Assembly: GCA_903925535.1 (NCBI GenBank)
Contig: CAIYFY010000332.1
Coordinates: forward strand, 1-62,966
Reading direction: 5' to 3'
DNA: 62,966 nucleotides
DNA from: an uncultured Bacteroidota bacterium
Lineage (GTDB): Bacteria > Bacteroidota > Bacteroidia > Chitinophagales > Saprospiraceae
Of this stretch, positions 1 through 9,017 are shown piece by piece. The position numbers were made by a program, and so were the translations under genes. The notes below the pieces were generated by a model that had not been told where the DNA came from, did not search any database, and saw only the letters and a program-made list of their open reading frames with translations. How positions within the stretch are numbered: position 1 is the first letter of the stretch; every line of letters begins with the position of its first letter.

Positions 1-325
1 CTGATACGCGATTATAAACGCAAAGGTGCAGGGGTTATTATTGCTCTGCAAGTGGTGTCACAGTTAAGGTTGTGTTATAGTTTCCACTTCGCATTTTCCG
101 CATATCTTTTTGTATAACATGCTGTGGTGAAAAATAATTCCGTCCAGGTTGAATATTTCTTATTTTTCCGAATAAAATTTGAATTGAGAAATCCCGAAGG
201 AAAGTTATATTCCTGTGTATCCGGTAGCCTTGTTTCAACCGCTGTCAAGAATAATTGCCAGTCTCTCCGAGGTGGTGGTGAAGTGGTCGGCTCCGCTCGG
301 AGTGCTGGTGTCAACCGGGTTTTGT

Positions 326-472
326 TTAACCGCCGGGTTACGCAGAGTTTAACCGCCGGGTTACGCAGAGTATAACCGCCGGGTTACGCAGAGTATAACC
401 GCCGGGTTTAACTGCCGGGTTACGCAAATCTTTCTCTGCGAAACTCTGCGTCGTACTCTGCGAAACTCTGCG
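326..472. repeat. Short tandem repeat array (23-bp unit AACCGCCGGGTTACGCAGAGTAT-like) followed by inverted CTCTGCG units
   Basis: AACCGCCGGG recurs at about 328, 351, 374 and 397 (period 23), then a degenerate copy at 410. CTCTGCGAAACTCTGCG occurs at 434-450 and 456-472; CTCTGCG is the reverse complement of the CGCAGAG in the first units. Confidence 0.9.
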
Positions 473-722
473 GTTAAACAAACATGGTTCGTGCCATATG
501 AAAATCTGTTTGCCTCAAAGGTCTTCATACCGAAAACACGAGGCAAGATGCGGTTGGTCGGGGGGAGTACGCCCGGTCATTTCAGACATAACCTCAACGA
601 TGATACGCTGGCAGGTAAAATATTGGTATTCCTTCGGTCATGCCGTCAAACCTCTGTAGCACGACGCAAGCGATTATTCCGACTGGCTTTTTGAACGGGC
701 ACCCAACTTGTCGGCGCCAAAA

Positions 723-1635
723 TCAATCAAACAGGACATTCATATCCAGGGTATCATGTACCAATTGTGCGGAGTATTCATTGGACGTCAGACCGTGGGC
801 TGCAATAAAAGTGAGGAGCACTGTTTTTTTTGTGCCGCTTTCCGCCTTGAAGGTTTGGATTTTATGTCGAAGACTTTCTGCATAAGCCTTGGTAATGAGG
901 TATCCAGTGGTTGAAAATTTTATTTCACAAAGGTTGATTATCCGGTCTTTCCGGTCTATCACCAGGTCAATTTGTGCGCTTTTTTCAGCCTTTTTGCTTC
1001 GCCAGGCGGATATTTCGGTATATACGCCTCCGATACCCAGGTGTTTTTTAATGCAGTCAATGTGGTTGCGGCAAATGTATTCAAAAGCATAACCACTCCA
1101 TGCCTGCCATTTGGGGCTGTCCGATTGGGACAACCACGCACCGGCACCCGCAGTCTTTGTCCCTTTCATAAAAGTGAGATAAAACAGGGTAAAAGGATCA
1201 ATCAATTGATAAACAAGCGCTCTTCGGCCGCTGCCAAAGGGATAATATTGTCGGATAAAACCAGACTGCGTCAGTTCGTCCAGTATCACGCTGGTATTGC
1301 CGCTGTCGGATAAATTCGTAATGGCCAAAATTTCCTTACGGGTCAACCCAACGCCTTAATTTGCCGAATGTCTCAAACCAGCTTTTAGGTGGTTTGTTGC
1401 CCTCGCCGGGATCCACTGATTGCAGGGCGTCCTGAAAATTGAGCAGCTGTTGCTTCAGATTCGACCGGGCCTGGCCGGTCAATTGAAAATCAAAACGATT
1501 CTCAAAAACCGTCCGGATCAAAAAAGTTTTGCCAACACGCCGCCTGCCATACACCGCCACAAACTCTGATTTCGGAGACTGTAAAAGCGCATGTAGCAAC
1601 GCTGTTTCTTCTTTTCTGCCAATAAAATTCGACAT
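723..1635 (-). pseudogene. Archaeal-type AAA ATPase (DUF234-like) with internal deletion
   Basis: N-terminal ORF 1336-1677 has Walker A (AVYGRRRVGKTFLI). C-terminal ORF 723-1346, in another frame, has a wHTH-like (GLTRKEILAITNLSDSGNTSVILDELTQSGFI) and nuclease-like C-terminal region (QIDLVIDRKDRIINLCEIKF). The middle ~200 aa including Walker B is missing. Likely start MSNFIGRKEE at 1635. Confidence 0.75.
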
Positions 1636-1645
1636 AGATACCGTG

Positions 1646-1743
1646 CAATTTGGCTGCAAAGGTATAGAATATGTCAATTTCAGCCAAATTGATGCGCCAA
1701 ATTGGCTGGAATTGATATGTATAATGGCTCTCCAGCCAAATTG
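1646..1743. repeat. Four copies of CAGCCAAATTG-like motif in alternating orientation
   Basis: CAATTTGGCTG 1646-1656; CAGCCAAATTG 1681-1691; CAAATTGGCTG 1698-1708; CAGCCAAATTG 1733-1743. Confidence 0.85.
1657..1688 (-). promoter_or_regulatory. Bacteroidota-type promoter: TTTG-N20-TACCTTTG
   Basis: Minus strand TTTG (1688-1685), 20-nt spacer, TACCTTTG (1664-1657), about 22 nt before the start codon at 1635. Confidence 0.55.
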
Positions 1744-1929
1744 AACGTGTTTGGGCTGTGTTTGCCGGGGTGTGTCTGAAAAATACTGGTGAGGTCAAAA
1801 ACAGCACCCACCAACGTCGCAGCCATCCGCAGCCGCGGGGACTACGCGCGCGAGCAGGCGTGATAACCCTGCGCGCATCGTGGGCATCTTACCTCCGTGC
1901 GTACCAGGTAAATAATCAGGGGACTATAT

Positions 1930-3480
1930 TCATCTCCTCATGCGCCGTATAACTTCCCCCGCCGCTTTTCGGCCTGTTTCAACGGCTCCGTTCATGAATC
2001 CCCACCATGCTGAACTCGTGTGCTCGCCGGCGAACAGGATGTTCCCGACGCTTTCTGCCGCAATACGACCGAAGCTGCTGTATTGCCCCGGCTTGTAGTA
2101 CGAATAGCTGCCTTTTACCAGCGGGTGCCCGGGCCAGTACGCCAGTTCTGTTTTGCCCGTGGCGGCCTCCCGGAACCCGGGAAAGGCGTTATTCAGGACG
2201 CCTCCCAGCTCTACGGTAAGTCTGGTCTCCTGTCCGGGTGCAGCATCCAGGGCCTGCCTGCCGCCGAGGTAACAGGTGTAGGTGCTGTGCCGGCCTGACG
2301 ATATCTGTAGTTGTGAGCTGTCCCAGCCGTTCGGGATGGTGTCGCTGTACAGATAGCCCCGGTAACCTGCCTTGCGCCACGGACTGCCGAGGGTTTCTGT
2401 CACAAATTTGGTGTTGGCGCCGTAGCCCATTTCGCGGATTACCCTGCTCTTTTCGGGCGACATCCCGAAATGCAGGTCGGTCTCTCTGAGCAGGGTGAAC
2501 GGGATGGTCACAATGACGTAATCAAACGTGTATTGTCTGGTGGTACCAGCCTGGTCGAAGGTCAGCGTGATCTCGTTGCCGGATTTTTTCCTGATTTCGA
2601 GCAGTTTGTGTTCGAAGAGTATCCCGGCACCCACCTGCTCTGTCAGTCCGGCGATGATTCTGCTGTTGCCACCCCTGATTTTGAACCGCTCGTCGCTGTC
2701 GCCGTACATCCGGAACTGTTTTTTGTCTAAATCGAGCGTACCGAGCATGATGGCAGCGCTCTGTTCGGCGGCTTCAGCGCCGTTTTCGGCCACGAAGCCG
2801 GCCTCCAGGATCTTGCGCATCCAGTCGCTCAGCGGCATGTCGTGAAGGAGCTCGGCCAGCGACAGGTTGTCGTAGTACGCGAGATTGCCCCGGCTCATTT
2901 CCCGCTTGATTCGGGTCATTTCCGGGTAAAAATGATAGATTTCCTCTATCATTTCGCTGGTGTGGTAGTGTCGGCCATTGATAAAGGCTACTTCCTTCTC
3001 CCCGAAGTCGTCGGTGTCCATGTCTGACAAATCTCCGCCAAGTCCGAGTTTTCGGATCAGTCGCAGCAGCTCTTTGTGTCCGGTGTCAATGAATTCTGCG
3101 CCGATTTCGGTGGTCAGTTCGCCATGGCCGAATATGCTTTTGGTGAGAATACGCCCGCCCGCCCGCGCAGATGCCTCGAATATCCGGGCCTTTATCCCCC
3201 GCTCTTCGAGGTAGTATGCGGCCGTCAGTCCGGCGATACCGGCACCGATGATGGCTATTCGCGCATTACTCTCTGCCGGCGGTTGCGCGAGAGTCCGGAT
3301 CAGCGCATCCGGTGCCATGCCAGCTACCATGGCTGTCCGGGCGTGTTTTTTGAGAAACGCCCTCCGGCTGTTTTCCCGCCATTGCGCCTCCATGACCTGC
3401 TGCAGGGGCCGACGGTTCTGATGCGCCGCCGAAGCTGTCGCGAATAATTGTTTTAATAGCCGGATAATGCTTGTTTTCAT
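1930..3480 (-). CDS. Flavin monoamine oxidase family protein (FAD-dependent)
   Basis: Rossmann motif IAIIGAGIAGLTAAYYLEERG, ARAGGRI, C-terminal LFAGEHTSSAWWGFMNGAVETGRKAA; N-terminal RRAFLKKHARTAMVAG resembles a Tat-type signal. Likely start MKTSIIRL. Confidence 0.88.
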   Translation of the reverse strand: MKTSIIRLLKQLFATASAAHQNRRPLQQVMEAQWRENSRRAFLKKHARTAMVAGMAPDALIRTLAQPPAESNARIAIIGAGIAGLTAAYYLEERGIKARIFEASARAGGRILTKSIFGHGELTTEIGAEFIDTGHKELLRLIRKLGLGGDLSDMDTDDFGEKEVAFINGRHYHTSEMIEEIYHFYPEMTRIKREMSRGNLAYYDNLSLAELLHDMPLSDWMRKILEAGFVAENGAEAAEQSAAIMLGTLDLDKKQFRMYGDSDERFKIRGGNSRIIAGLTEQVGAGILFEHKLLEIRKKSGNEITLTFDQAGTTRQYTFDYVIVTIPFTLLRETDLHFGMSPEKSRVIREMGYGANTKFVTETLGSPWRKAGYRGYLYSDTIPNGWDSSQLQISSGRHSTYTCYLGGRQALDAAPGQETRLTVELGGVLNNAFPGFREAATGKTELAYWPGHPLVKGSYSYYKPGQYSSFGRIAAESVGNILFAGEHTSSAWWGFMNGAVETGRKAAGEVIRRMRR

Positions 3481-3496
3481 AATCGTGAGGAGCGGC

Positions 3497-4834
3497 TCAA
3501 AGTGGTGCTTCCAGGTACTGTGCCAGTTTTCCGGCAAGGTAATACGGGATGTTCAGCAGGGTAAAAACCTTGCCGGACGGAGTCTGCGCTGTTTCCTTTT
3601 TCAGTGGTCCGGCGTACAGTCGAACCGCCATTTCGTGCGGAGCACCCTCCATAAACAGGTGCAGCGAACGCAAACGGCCTGAACTGCCGTATTTAACTTC
3701 TACCGGAATAATCTCACCTGCGTGCATGTATATGAAGTCCACCTCGGCAGTAGCGTCTTTTTTCTCCCGGATCCAGAAGTGAAGCTCGTTCATAACATTG
3801 AATCTTGAGGCCAGCAGTTCCTGGCCAACAATCTGTTCTGCAATTTTCCCCTGATACAGACTGTTTAACTCTTTGATATCCAGCAGTTCTTTCTGAATAC
3901 CTGCCACATAGTTCATCAGGCCGGTATCCAGAAGATGAAGGCGCGGCGATTTTCGTCTGTCGGGCAGCGCAGGAGGAGAAAAGCTGGTACAAGGATATAC
4001 CAAATGCAACAACATTGCTTTTTCAATAATGCGCATTGCTTCTGATACCTCCCGGGAGCCATAGTTTGACTGTCCGAAATTTTCAAATTTGATGCGATTG
4101 CCGGCCTGATAAGGCATAGCACTGATAACGTGGCGTATTATATTCACCTGACTTGTATTTCGGGCATATTTTTCCACATCATTCAGAAATGACACCTGCA
4201 GTGATTCATAAATTGGCAGCAATGCCGTCAGATTTTTGTGTTCTGCATAATGTTTTACAATTTCAGGCATTCCGCCAATCAGTACATATCGGTGAAAAAG
4301 TTCGAGCAGTTTTTCGTGTGCAAAATCCCTCACAGGTATATTGTCGTATTCTCTCAGCGCTGCATTTTCCCCTGTTGCAATCAGAAATTCCCGAAAAGAG
4401 ACAGGGCGTAGGACTTTGTATTCCACTCGACCGACTGGCACCGATACGTTTTCTTTCTTAATCGTTTCAAGCAGTGAGCCTGCTGCAATGACGTGCAGCC
4501 ATGGGAAGTCTTCATAGAAGTAACGAAGCAGATTGATTGCTGCCGGTACTGCCTGAATTTCATCAATGAACAGCAGGGTGTCCTGTTCCCTGATGTCTTT
4601 GTTTTTTACAAAAAATATAGCCTCTACCAGTGTGCCGAAACGGCGGTGTTTTTGAAAGAGTTCTGCGTCCTCCAAACGCTCCAGATTTATGTAAATATAC
4701 TGTTTGTATCCGCTGGAAAACAGATTTACTACTGTAGTTTTTCCCACTTGCCGGGCACCGCGCAGGATAAGTGGTTTTCTGGTTTCCGAGATTTTCCAGG
4801 ATTCAAGTTCGGGTATGATACTTCGGTAGTACAT
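3497..4834 (-). CDS. AAA family ATPase with DUF4143 C-terminal domain
   Basis: Walker A LRGARQVGKTT, Walker B LLFIDEIQA, C-terminal VDFIYMHAGEIIPVEVKYG (DUF4143/PD-(D/E)XK-like). Confidence 0.9.
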   Translation of the reverse strand: MYYRSIIPELESWKISETRKPLILRGARQVGKTTVVNLFSSGYKQYIYINLERLEDAELFQKHRRFGTLVEAIFFVKNKDIREQDTLLFIDEIQAVPAAINLLRYFYEDFPWLHVIAAGSLLETIKKENVSVPVGRVEYKVLRPVSFREFLIATGENAALREYDNIPVRDFAHEKLLELFHRYVLIGGMPEIVKHYAEHKNLTALLPIYESLQVSFLNDVEKYARNTSQVNIIRHVISAMPYQAGNRIKFENFGQSNYGSREVSEAMRIIEKAMLLHLVYPCTSFSPPALPDRRKSPRLHLLDTGLMNYVAGIQKELLDIKELNSLYQGKIAEQIVGQELLASRFNVMNELHFWIREKKDATAEVDFIYMHAGEIIPVEVKYGSSGRLRSLHLFMEGAPHEMAVRLYAGPLKKETAQTPSGKVFTLLNIPYYLAGKLAQYLEAPL

Positions 4835-4863
4835 GGACTTGTATATTTCGGCAGTAAAAATAC

Positions 4864-4916
4864 AGTATTTTTGTCATAAAGCGGGGGTAATTTATTAGTA
4901 TTTTTGTCATAAAGCG
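4864..4916. repeat. Direct repeat AGTATTTTTGTCATAAAGCG x2 (33-bp period)
   Basis: Exact 20-bp copies at 4864-4883 and 4897-4916, immediately upstream of the DUF4143 ATPase start (4834, minus). Confidence 0.9.
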
Positions 4917-4959
4917 ATACCATTTTGGGGCTTCATATACCCATTCCTGCGCTTTTTTG

Positions 4960-5000
4960 CTCCATTACCCCTGAAATCAGTGCTTTCAGGGGTAATGGAG
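4960..5000. repeat. Perfect 17-bp inverted repeat with 7-nt loop
   Basis: CTCCATTACCCCTGAAA-tcagtgc-TTTCAGGGGTAATGGAG; no T-tract follows on either strand. Confidence 0.9.
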
Positions 5001-5135
5001 GCCCCTGGTTTTCACTGGTTCGGCGTTGCCGTTTTTCCGGATAGTTTTGTCAAGAGTTACCGACTGATCCTGGTTATTCTCCGGGTCTGGCTTTCTCGCC
5101 ACTTCAACCATTTCAGTGATTCAGATTCAATCACG

Positions 5136-5546
5136 TCACCATTTGAATTTTTTTGAATTTTTCCTGTATATCCATATGATTAGTACTATAAAAACAACAA
5201 TAAATGCGGTTTTAATCGAGATTTCGCCATTTAGTACAAATATTACAAACTGTGCCCAGCCTATAAATTGCGCTATAATTTGCCATGCGCTCATTTCGCT
5301 ATCCTCCTCCGGCTCACTGATGCCCAATTCCGAGCAGTAATCCAGTATTGAATCTCTGAAAGGATAGTACTGTTCTGTCATGAATTTTTCATCCATATAC
5401 ATATTTTCCGTCGTTTTCAGGACGGCCCAGGCATTTGAATAAGTTATACGCAGAATGATATCTGCTTCTTCAGGGTACTGGTCGCGTTTTTTTTTCAGCG
5501 GTTGCCTTTGCGGTTTCAGTTTCCCGGGTAATGTTGTCAATAGCAA
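5136..5546 (-). CDS. Hypothetical protein, C-terminal part with membrane helix; probably the second half of the ORF at 5470-5721
   Basis: ORF continues in the +1 frame after an A9 run; the hydrophobic segment FIGWAQFVIFVLNGEISIKTAFIVVFIVLIIWIY is near the end. Confidence 0.55.
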   Translation of the reverse strand: MLLTTLPGKLKPQRQPLKKKRDQYPEEADIILRITYSNAWAVLKTTENMYMDEKFMTEQYYPFRDSILDYCSELGISEPEEDSEMSAWQIIAQFIGWAQFVIFVLNGEISIKTAFIVVFIVLIIWIYRKNSKKFKW

Positions 5547-5721
5547 TTGAGATGATCTCTGTTGAATACTTCAAATAATCCGGGTCATTCACGCTGGAAT
5601 GATTCGCTATACCAGCGAGTAAAGGTTTGGTGTTTTTTAGCAATGACTCGGCATTCGCTATTGTACGGGTATTGTTCCTGTGATTCGAAATCAGAAGATT
5701 CAGCTTGTCCAATTGTTCCAT
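5470..5721 (-). CDS. Hypothetical protein, N-terminal part; interrupted by frameshift at A9
   Basis: MEQLDKLNLLISN...TETAKATAEKK then stops shortly after A9; the downstream frame continues KKRDQYPEEADIILRITY. Confidence 0.5.
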   Translation of the reverse strand: MEQLDKLNLLISNHRNNTRTIANAESLLKNTKPLLAGIANHSSVNDPDYLKYSTEIISIAIDNITRETETAKATAEKKTRPVP

Positions 5722-5895
5722 TTTAAGCGTGTCGGTGCCAGATAGTATCCCGGTGATGCGGTACTCATAATTCTGGGCGATTTTTTTGATGATGAAAAAT
5801 ATTGATTTTCCGGATAGGTGCCCTGATTGGGCTGCCAGTCCGGATCAGCAGCCTGCGCCTGTTTTGTCAACGAGGTGCCGGGCCGGTGTCACCAT

Positions 5896-6726
5896 TCAGT
5901 TTAATTTTATTATTTGTTGAGCCAACTGATCGTCTATCTTGTAAACGGGGCCGATGTCCTCGGATTTTTCTTTTAATTCTCCCTTATGGTCATGTTCATA
6001 ATAGATCAGATTCAGGTCCAGCGTGTGCAGGTTATTACATCTGTAACATATACTCGGATTCAGTTTCAAATGATATGGATCATCTGGCGTGGCAACAGGC
6101 AGGACAATCAGTCCTGACAAGTCCTCCCACAGGATTTTGTCCAGTTCTTCCGAATTCGGACATTGCCTTCTGGAATAGGTATCAATTTTGTCAGTCCAAT
6201 TGTTGCAATCTTCACAAAACACTTTTTTGTGTGTTGCCTTGCTTCCTCCGTACGCGCATACAGCCAGAATGCCTCCCGCTTCGATAAGCCAGCAGATTAC
6301 AAGAGGTCCGTCATTAAAAGTTAAGCTCCCCACTTCATACCCTGCATTGGATACAAACTGCATCACGTCCAGCATGGTACCCGGATTAATCAGCAACCCG
6401 AAGAGAGTGCATTCAATACCATTTCTTGAGAACATCGAATAAGAAAAAAATGCCCAGTTAAGGTAAAGGGCAATAACACCCATGATCATACCGTATGTCA
6501 ACGAGTGGTCTTTACTGCGGCATTTGGAAAGGCGAACAATCCAGTGTTGCGAATGGTACAGTACCCAAAGATAAAATACCCATCCAATGATACTCACATA
6601 GACAAACGGCAGCATATTGAGCAAGGTGTAAGCGGCAGTGATTATCGAGGTTAGTAATATTCCCGCAAGAAGACCCAGTGAGTATATATTACCAGGTTTT
6701 CCCGAGAGTTCATACTCGTAATTCAT
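5896..6726 (-). CDS. Hypothetical polytopic membrane protein with C-terminal paired cysteines
   Basis: Several hydrophobic segments, then FCEDCNNW and ICYRCNNL CxxC pairs. Confidence 0.65.
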   Translation of the reverse strand: MNYEYELSGKPGNIYSLGLLAGILLTSIITAAYTLLNMLPFVYVSIIGWVFYLWVLYHSQHWIVRLSKCRSKDHSLTYGMIMGVIALYLNWAFFSYSMFSRNGIECTLFGLLINPGTMLDVMQFVSNAGYEVGSLTFNDGPLVICWLIEAGGILAVCAYGGSKATHKKVFCEDCNNWTDKIDTYSRRQCPNSEELDKILWEDLSGLIVLPVATPDDPYHLKLNPSICYRCNNLHTLDLNLIYYEHDHKGELKEKSEDIGPVYKIDDQLAQQIIKLN

Positions 6727-6830
6727 GATCTGATTTTTTAAATGGTGATTTCTCCGAATACCGCTATTTCCATTTCGTCCAGAAACTGGCGGGTTATTTT
6801 GTCAAAACAGGCTTGCCAGCAAAACCCGCC

Positions 6831-7340
6831 TCACACCCGCCTCACCTCATTCAAACGCAATTCCACCTGGGCCAGGCACTGCAATCCGTGTATATATACG
6901 GTAACACGCTGCTTGCCAGGCAAATTGACCACCATTCCGCAGAAGCCACGGAGCGGACCAGAGGTGATTTCTACCTGATTGCCCGGAGAGAGTTGCTGCG
7001 GTATTATCTGAATCGGACCGCCAAGTCTGGAGAGAGACTTGATAAGCGATACCTCATGCTCTCTGAGTTGTGCGGGCTTGCCTTCTATGGTCAGATAGGA
7101 AAGCACCTGGCTGCCCGCCTGAAAAACTTCATTGCGTTTGGCAGGCTCCGTATGCACAAATACATAGCCGGAGAAGAGGATCTTTTCTTTTTGGGGTGTT
7201 CGGTCGCAACTGCGGCGAAATTGTTTTTGTACAGGCACCAGTGCTGTGATCCCCAGTTTGCCGAGGCGCGTTTCCACCACGCGCTCGAACAGGGGCCTCA
7301 CCCGCAGCACGTGCCAGGGTTCGGTGTTTTGCTTGTTCAT
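6831..7340 (-). CDS. NusG-like transcription antitermination factor (specialised paralog, UpxY/NGN type)
   Basis: NGN-like start PWHVLRVRPLFERVVETRLGKLGITALVPVQ, KILFSGYVFVH, KOW-like NQVEITSGPLRGFCGMVVNL. Confidence 0.85.
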   Translation of the reverse strand: MNKQNTEPWHVLRVRPLFERVVETRLGKLGITALVPVQKQFRRSCDRTPQKEKILFSGYVFVHTEPAKRNEVFQAGSQVLSYLTIEGKPAQLREHEVSLIKSLSRLGGPIQIIPQQLSPGNQVEITSGPLRGFCGMVVNLPGKQRVTVYIHGLQCLAQVELRLNEVRRV

Positions 7341-7612
7341 ACTTTATTACAGAATGTGCAGTTAAATGAGCTGTTTCAATTACTGAATTCCCGTAAAAGG
7401 TATGATAGTTTGTGTGAGACTGAAAAGTCCACTTACTGTTTGGCTGCTAAAAGTTATTCGCTGACATTATCATTGAGTAGCTGGATTTTGCGAATACTTG
7501 AAACAATTAAATTACATTAGGCCGGCGCGGCGTTGCAATCTGATTGCAGCTGCTTCTCAGGTCGCTGTCCCGACCGGCGTTTCGTGTTATTAATATCAGG
7601 TAATTATCAAAG

Positions 7613-8974
7613 TCACTTGGCCCGCGCATGCGCGAGTTGCTGCCGCAGGGTGAGCAGTGCCGCTTCCCACTGCCCTGTGCTCAGTGCATCCGGATACACG
7701 TTGCGGGCTTCCTGTGTGGCTGCTCTGATCTGGTCGGTCCATGCCTGCAGTACAGGCTCTACCTGCGCTGCCGACAGTGGCCCCGACTTGAAGGCTGTTC
7801 TTTTTTGCTCGTACAAATCGGTGTAGCTGGCCCACCCGGCCGTCAGTTTGTCGCAGGCTGCCGACCGTTGCAGTAGATAGGCTTGTCCGTAAGGAAATGG
7901 CGTGCAATTCGCCCGGGTTTGTCCCCACTCATCCGCAATCGGTGTCACCGGATTCACATTACTGATGATATTCTCAAAGGCATTGTCCATATCCCAGGGT
8001 ATCAGGTGCAGTTTTCCGGCTAGCGGCGTCTCATACCAGTAGTAATTGTGGTTGGAACACTGATTGCCGTCGCAATACCAGTGAAAGGGCCCGTCGTCAA
8101 CCCGTATCGTGCGGTCAACCGCGGCATACGTTATAATATTGTCCACATCCATCCATGTTTCTATGACTCCCTGAATAGTGGATGGGGTAGCGCTCTCTAT
8201 CGCCAGCCCGAAACTCCGCATCATGGTTACATCCGGACCGGTATCCTCGTTTGTCTCCAGGTGACTGATATAATCCCATTCGGCGTATGCTCGTCCGTCC
8301 CAGCGTACGGGCCATATTTCCTTGTACAGGTTGCCATCGCCCTCACTGAAGTGCTCACCGGTAAAACGCCCGTCCACTTCCTCGGTGAGAGCGTAAAGTC
8401 CCGAATAACGACCGTTGATCATTACGCGCGCATGCACGGAGCGGGGTGCCACCACGCCCATCTCCCTGAAAAACCAGTAACCCAGCCGCTCCCGCATCTG
8501 ACTCGGATCGAGGTTCATGGAGTGAAATTGCAGTTTCTTCAGGTCGTAAAAGGTCTCCTCCCGACCCTCCCAGTTGATCTTTACCTGCATGGACAATTTT
8601 GGACATATCTTGTAACCCGACGGATTACCCCAGTCTGGCCCCGACAGGCAGCCCACAAAGGCCCCGATGGATCCCTTGTAGCGAATACCTACCGGACTGA
8701 TTGTATCCCCTCTGAATACCAGGCTCGCCGCCACGTACTGCTCCGCCGCAGGGTCGGCATTGATGGATGCCAGCGATGACTCCGGGAGCCACAACTCGAA
8801 GGTGTGCAGCTCGTCCTGATCGAAAATTACCCCGGAATCGCCTTTCAGCCAGGCCTCGTCGCCCTTCGGACTGATATCGGGTACCACATACTCGCCCGCT
8901 ACCGGCGGGGCCTCCGGCCGGCATCTCACAGACAGGAAAATCGCAATAAGAGAGAGTACAAACAGGTGTTTCAT
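7613..8974 (-). CDS. CotH kinase family protein, probable lipoprotein
   Basis: FELWLPESSLASI, GIRYKGSIGAF, MNLDPSQMRERLGYWFFREMGV, LIPWDMDNAFENI: CotH family pattern. Confidence 0.85.
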   Translation of the reverse strand: MKHLFVLSLIAIFLSVRCRPEAPPVAGEYVVPDISPKGDEAWLKGDSGVIFDQDELHTFELWLPESSLASINADPAAEQYVAASLVFRGDTISPVGIRYKGSIGAFVGCLSGPDWGNPSGYKICPKLSMQVKINWEGREETFYDLKKLQFHSMNLDPSQMRERLGYWFFREMGVVAPRSVHARVMINGRYSGLYALTEEVDGRFTGEHFSEGDGNLYKEIWPVRWDGRAYAEWDYISHLETNEDTGPDVTMMRSFGLAIESATPSTIQGVIETWMDVDNIITYAAVDRTIRVDDGPFHWYCDGNQCSNHNYYWYETPLAGKLHLIPWDMDNAFENIISNVNPVTPIADEWGQTRANCTPFPYGQAYLLQRSAACDKLTAGWASYTDLYEQKRTAFKSGPLSAAQVEPVLQAWTDQIRAATQEARNVYPDALSTGQWEAALLTLRQQLAHARAK

Positions 8975-9017
8975 CAAAGTGCGCTGATTGAACGGTGAGA
9001 GAATCCTGAACAAGCAC

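Noticed and set aside
326-472. Possible CRISPR array
   Set aside because: Units are back to back with a 23-bp period and no unique spacers; no cas genes in the window.
4960-5000. Intrinsic terminator call for the 17-bp hairpin
   Set aside because: No T-tract follows on either strand; kept only as an inverted repeat.
5136-5721. Two independent overlapping genes
   Set aside because: Reading through the A9 run with one base change gives one continuous protein, so a split gene is more likely.
8048-8779. 243-aa plus-strand ORF
   Set aside because: Antisense to the CotH gene; no coherent motifs.
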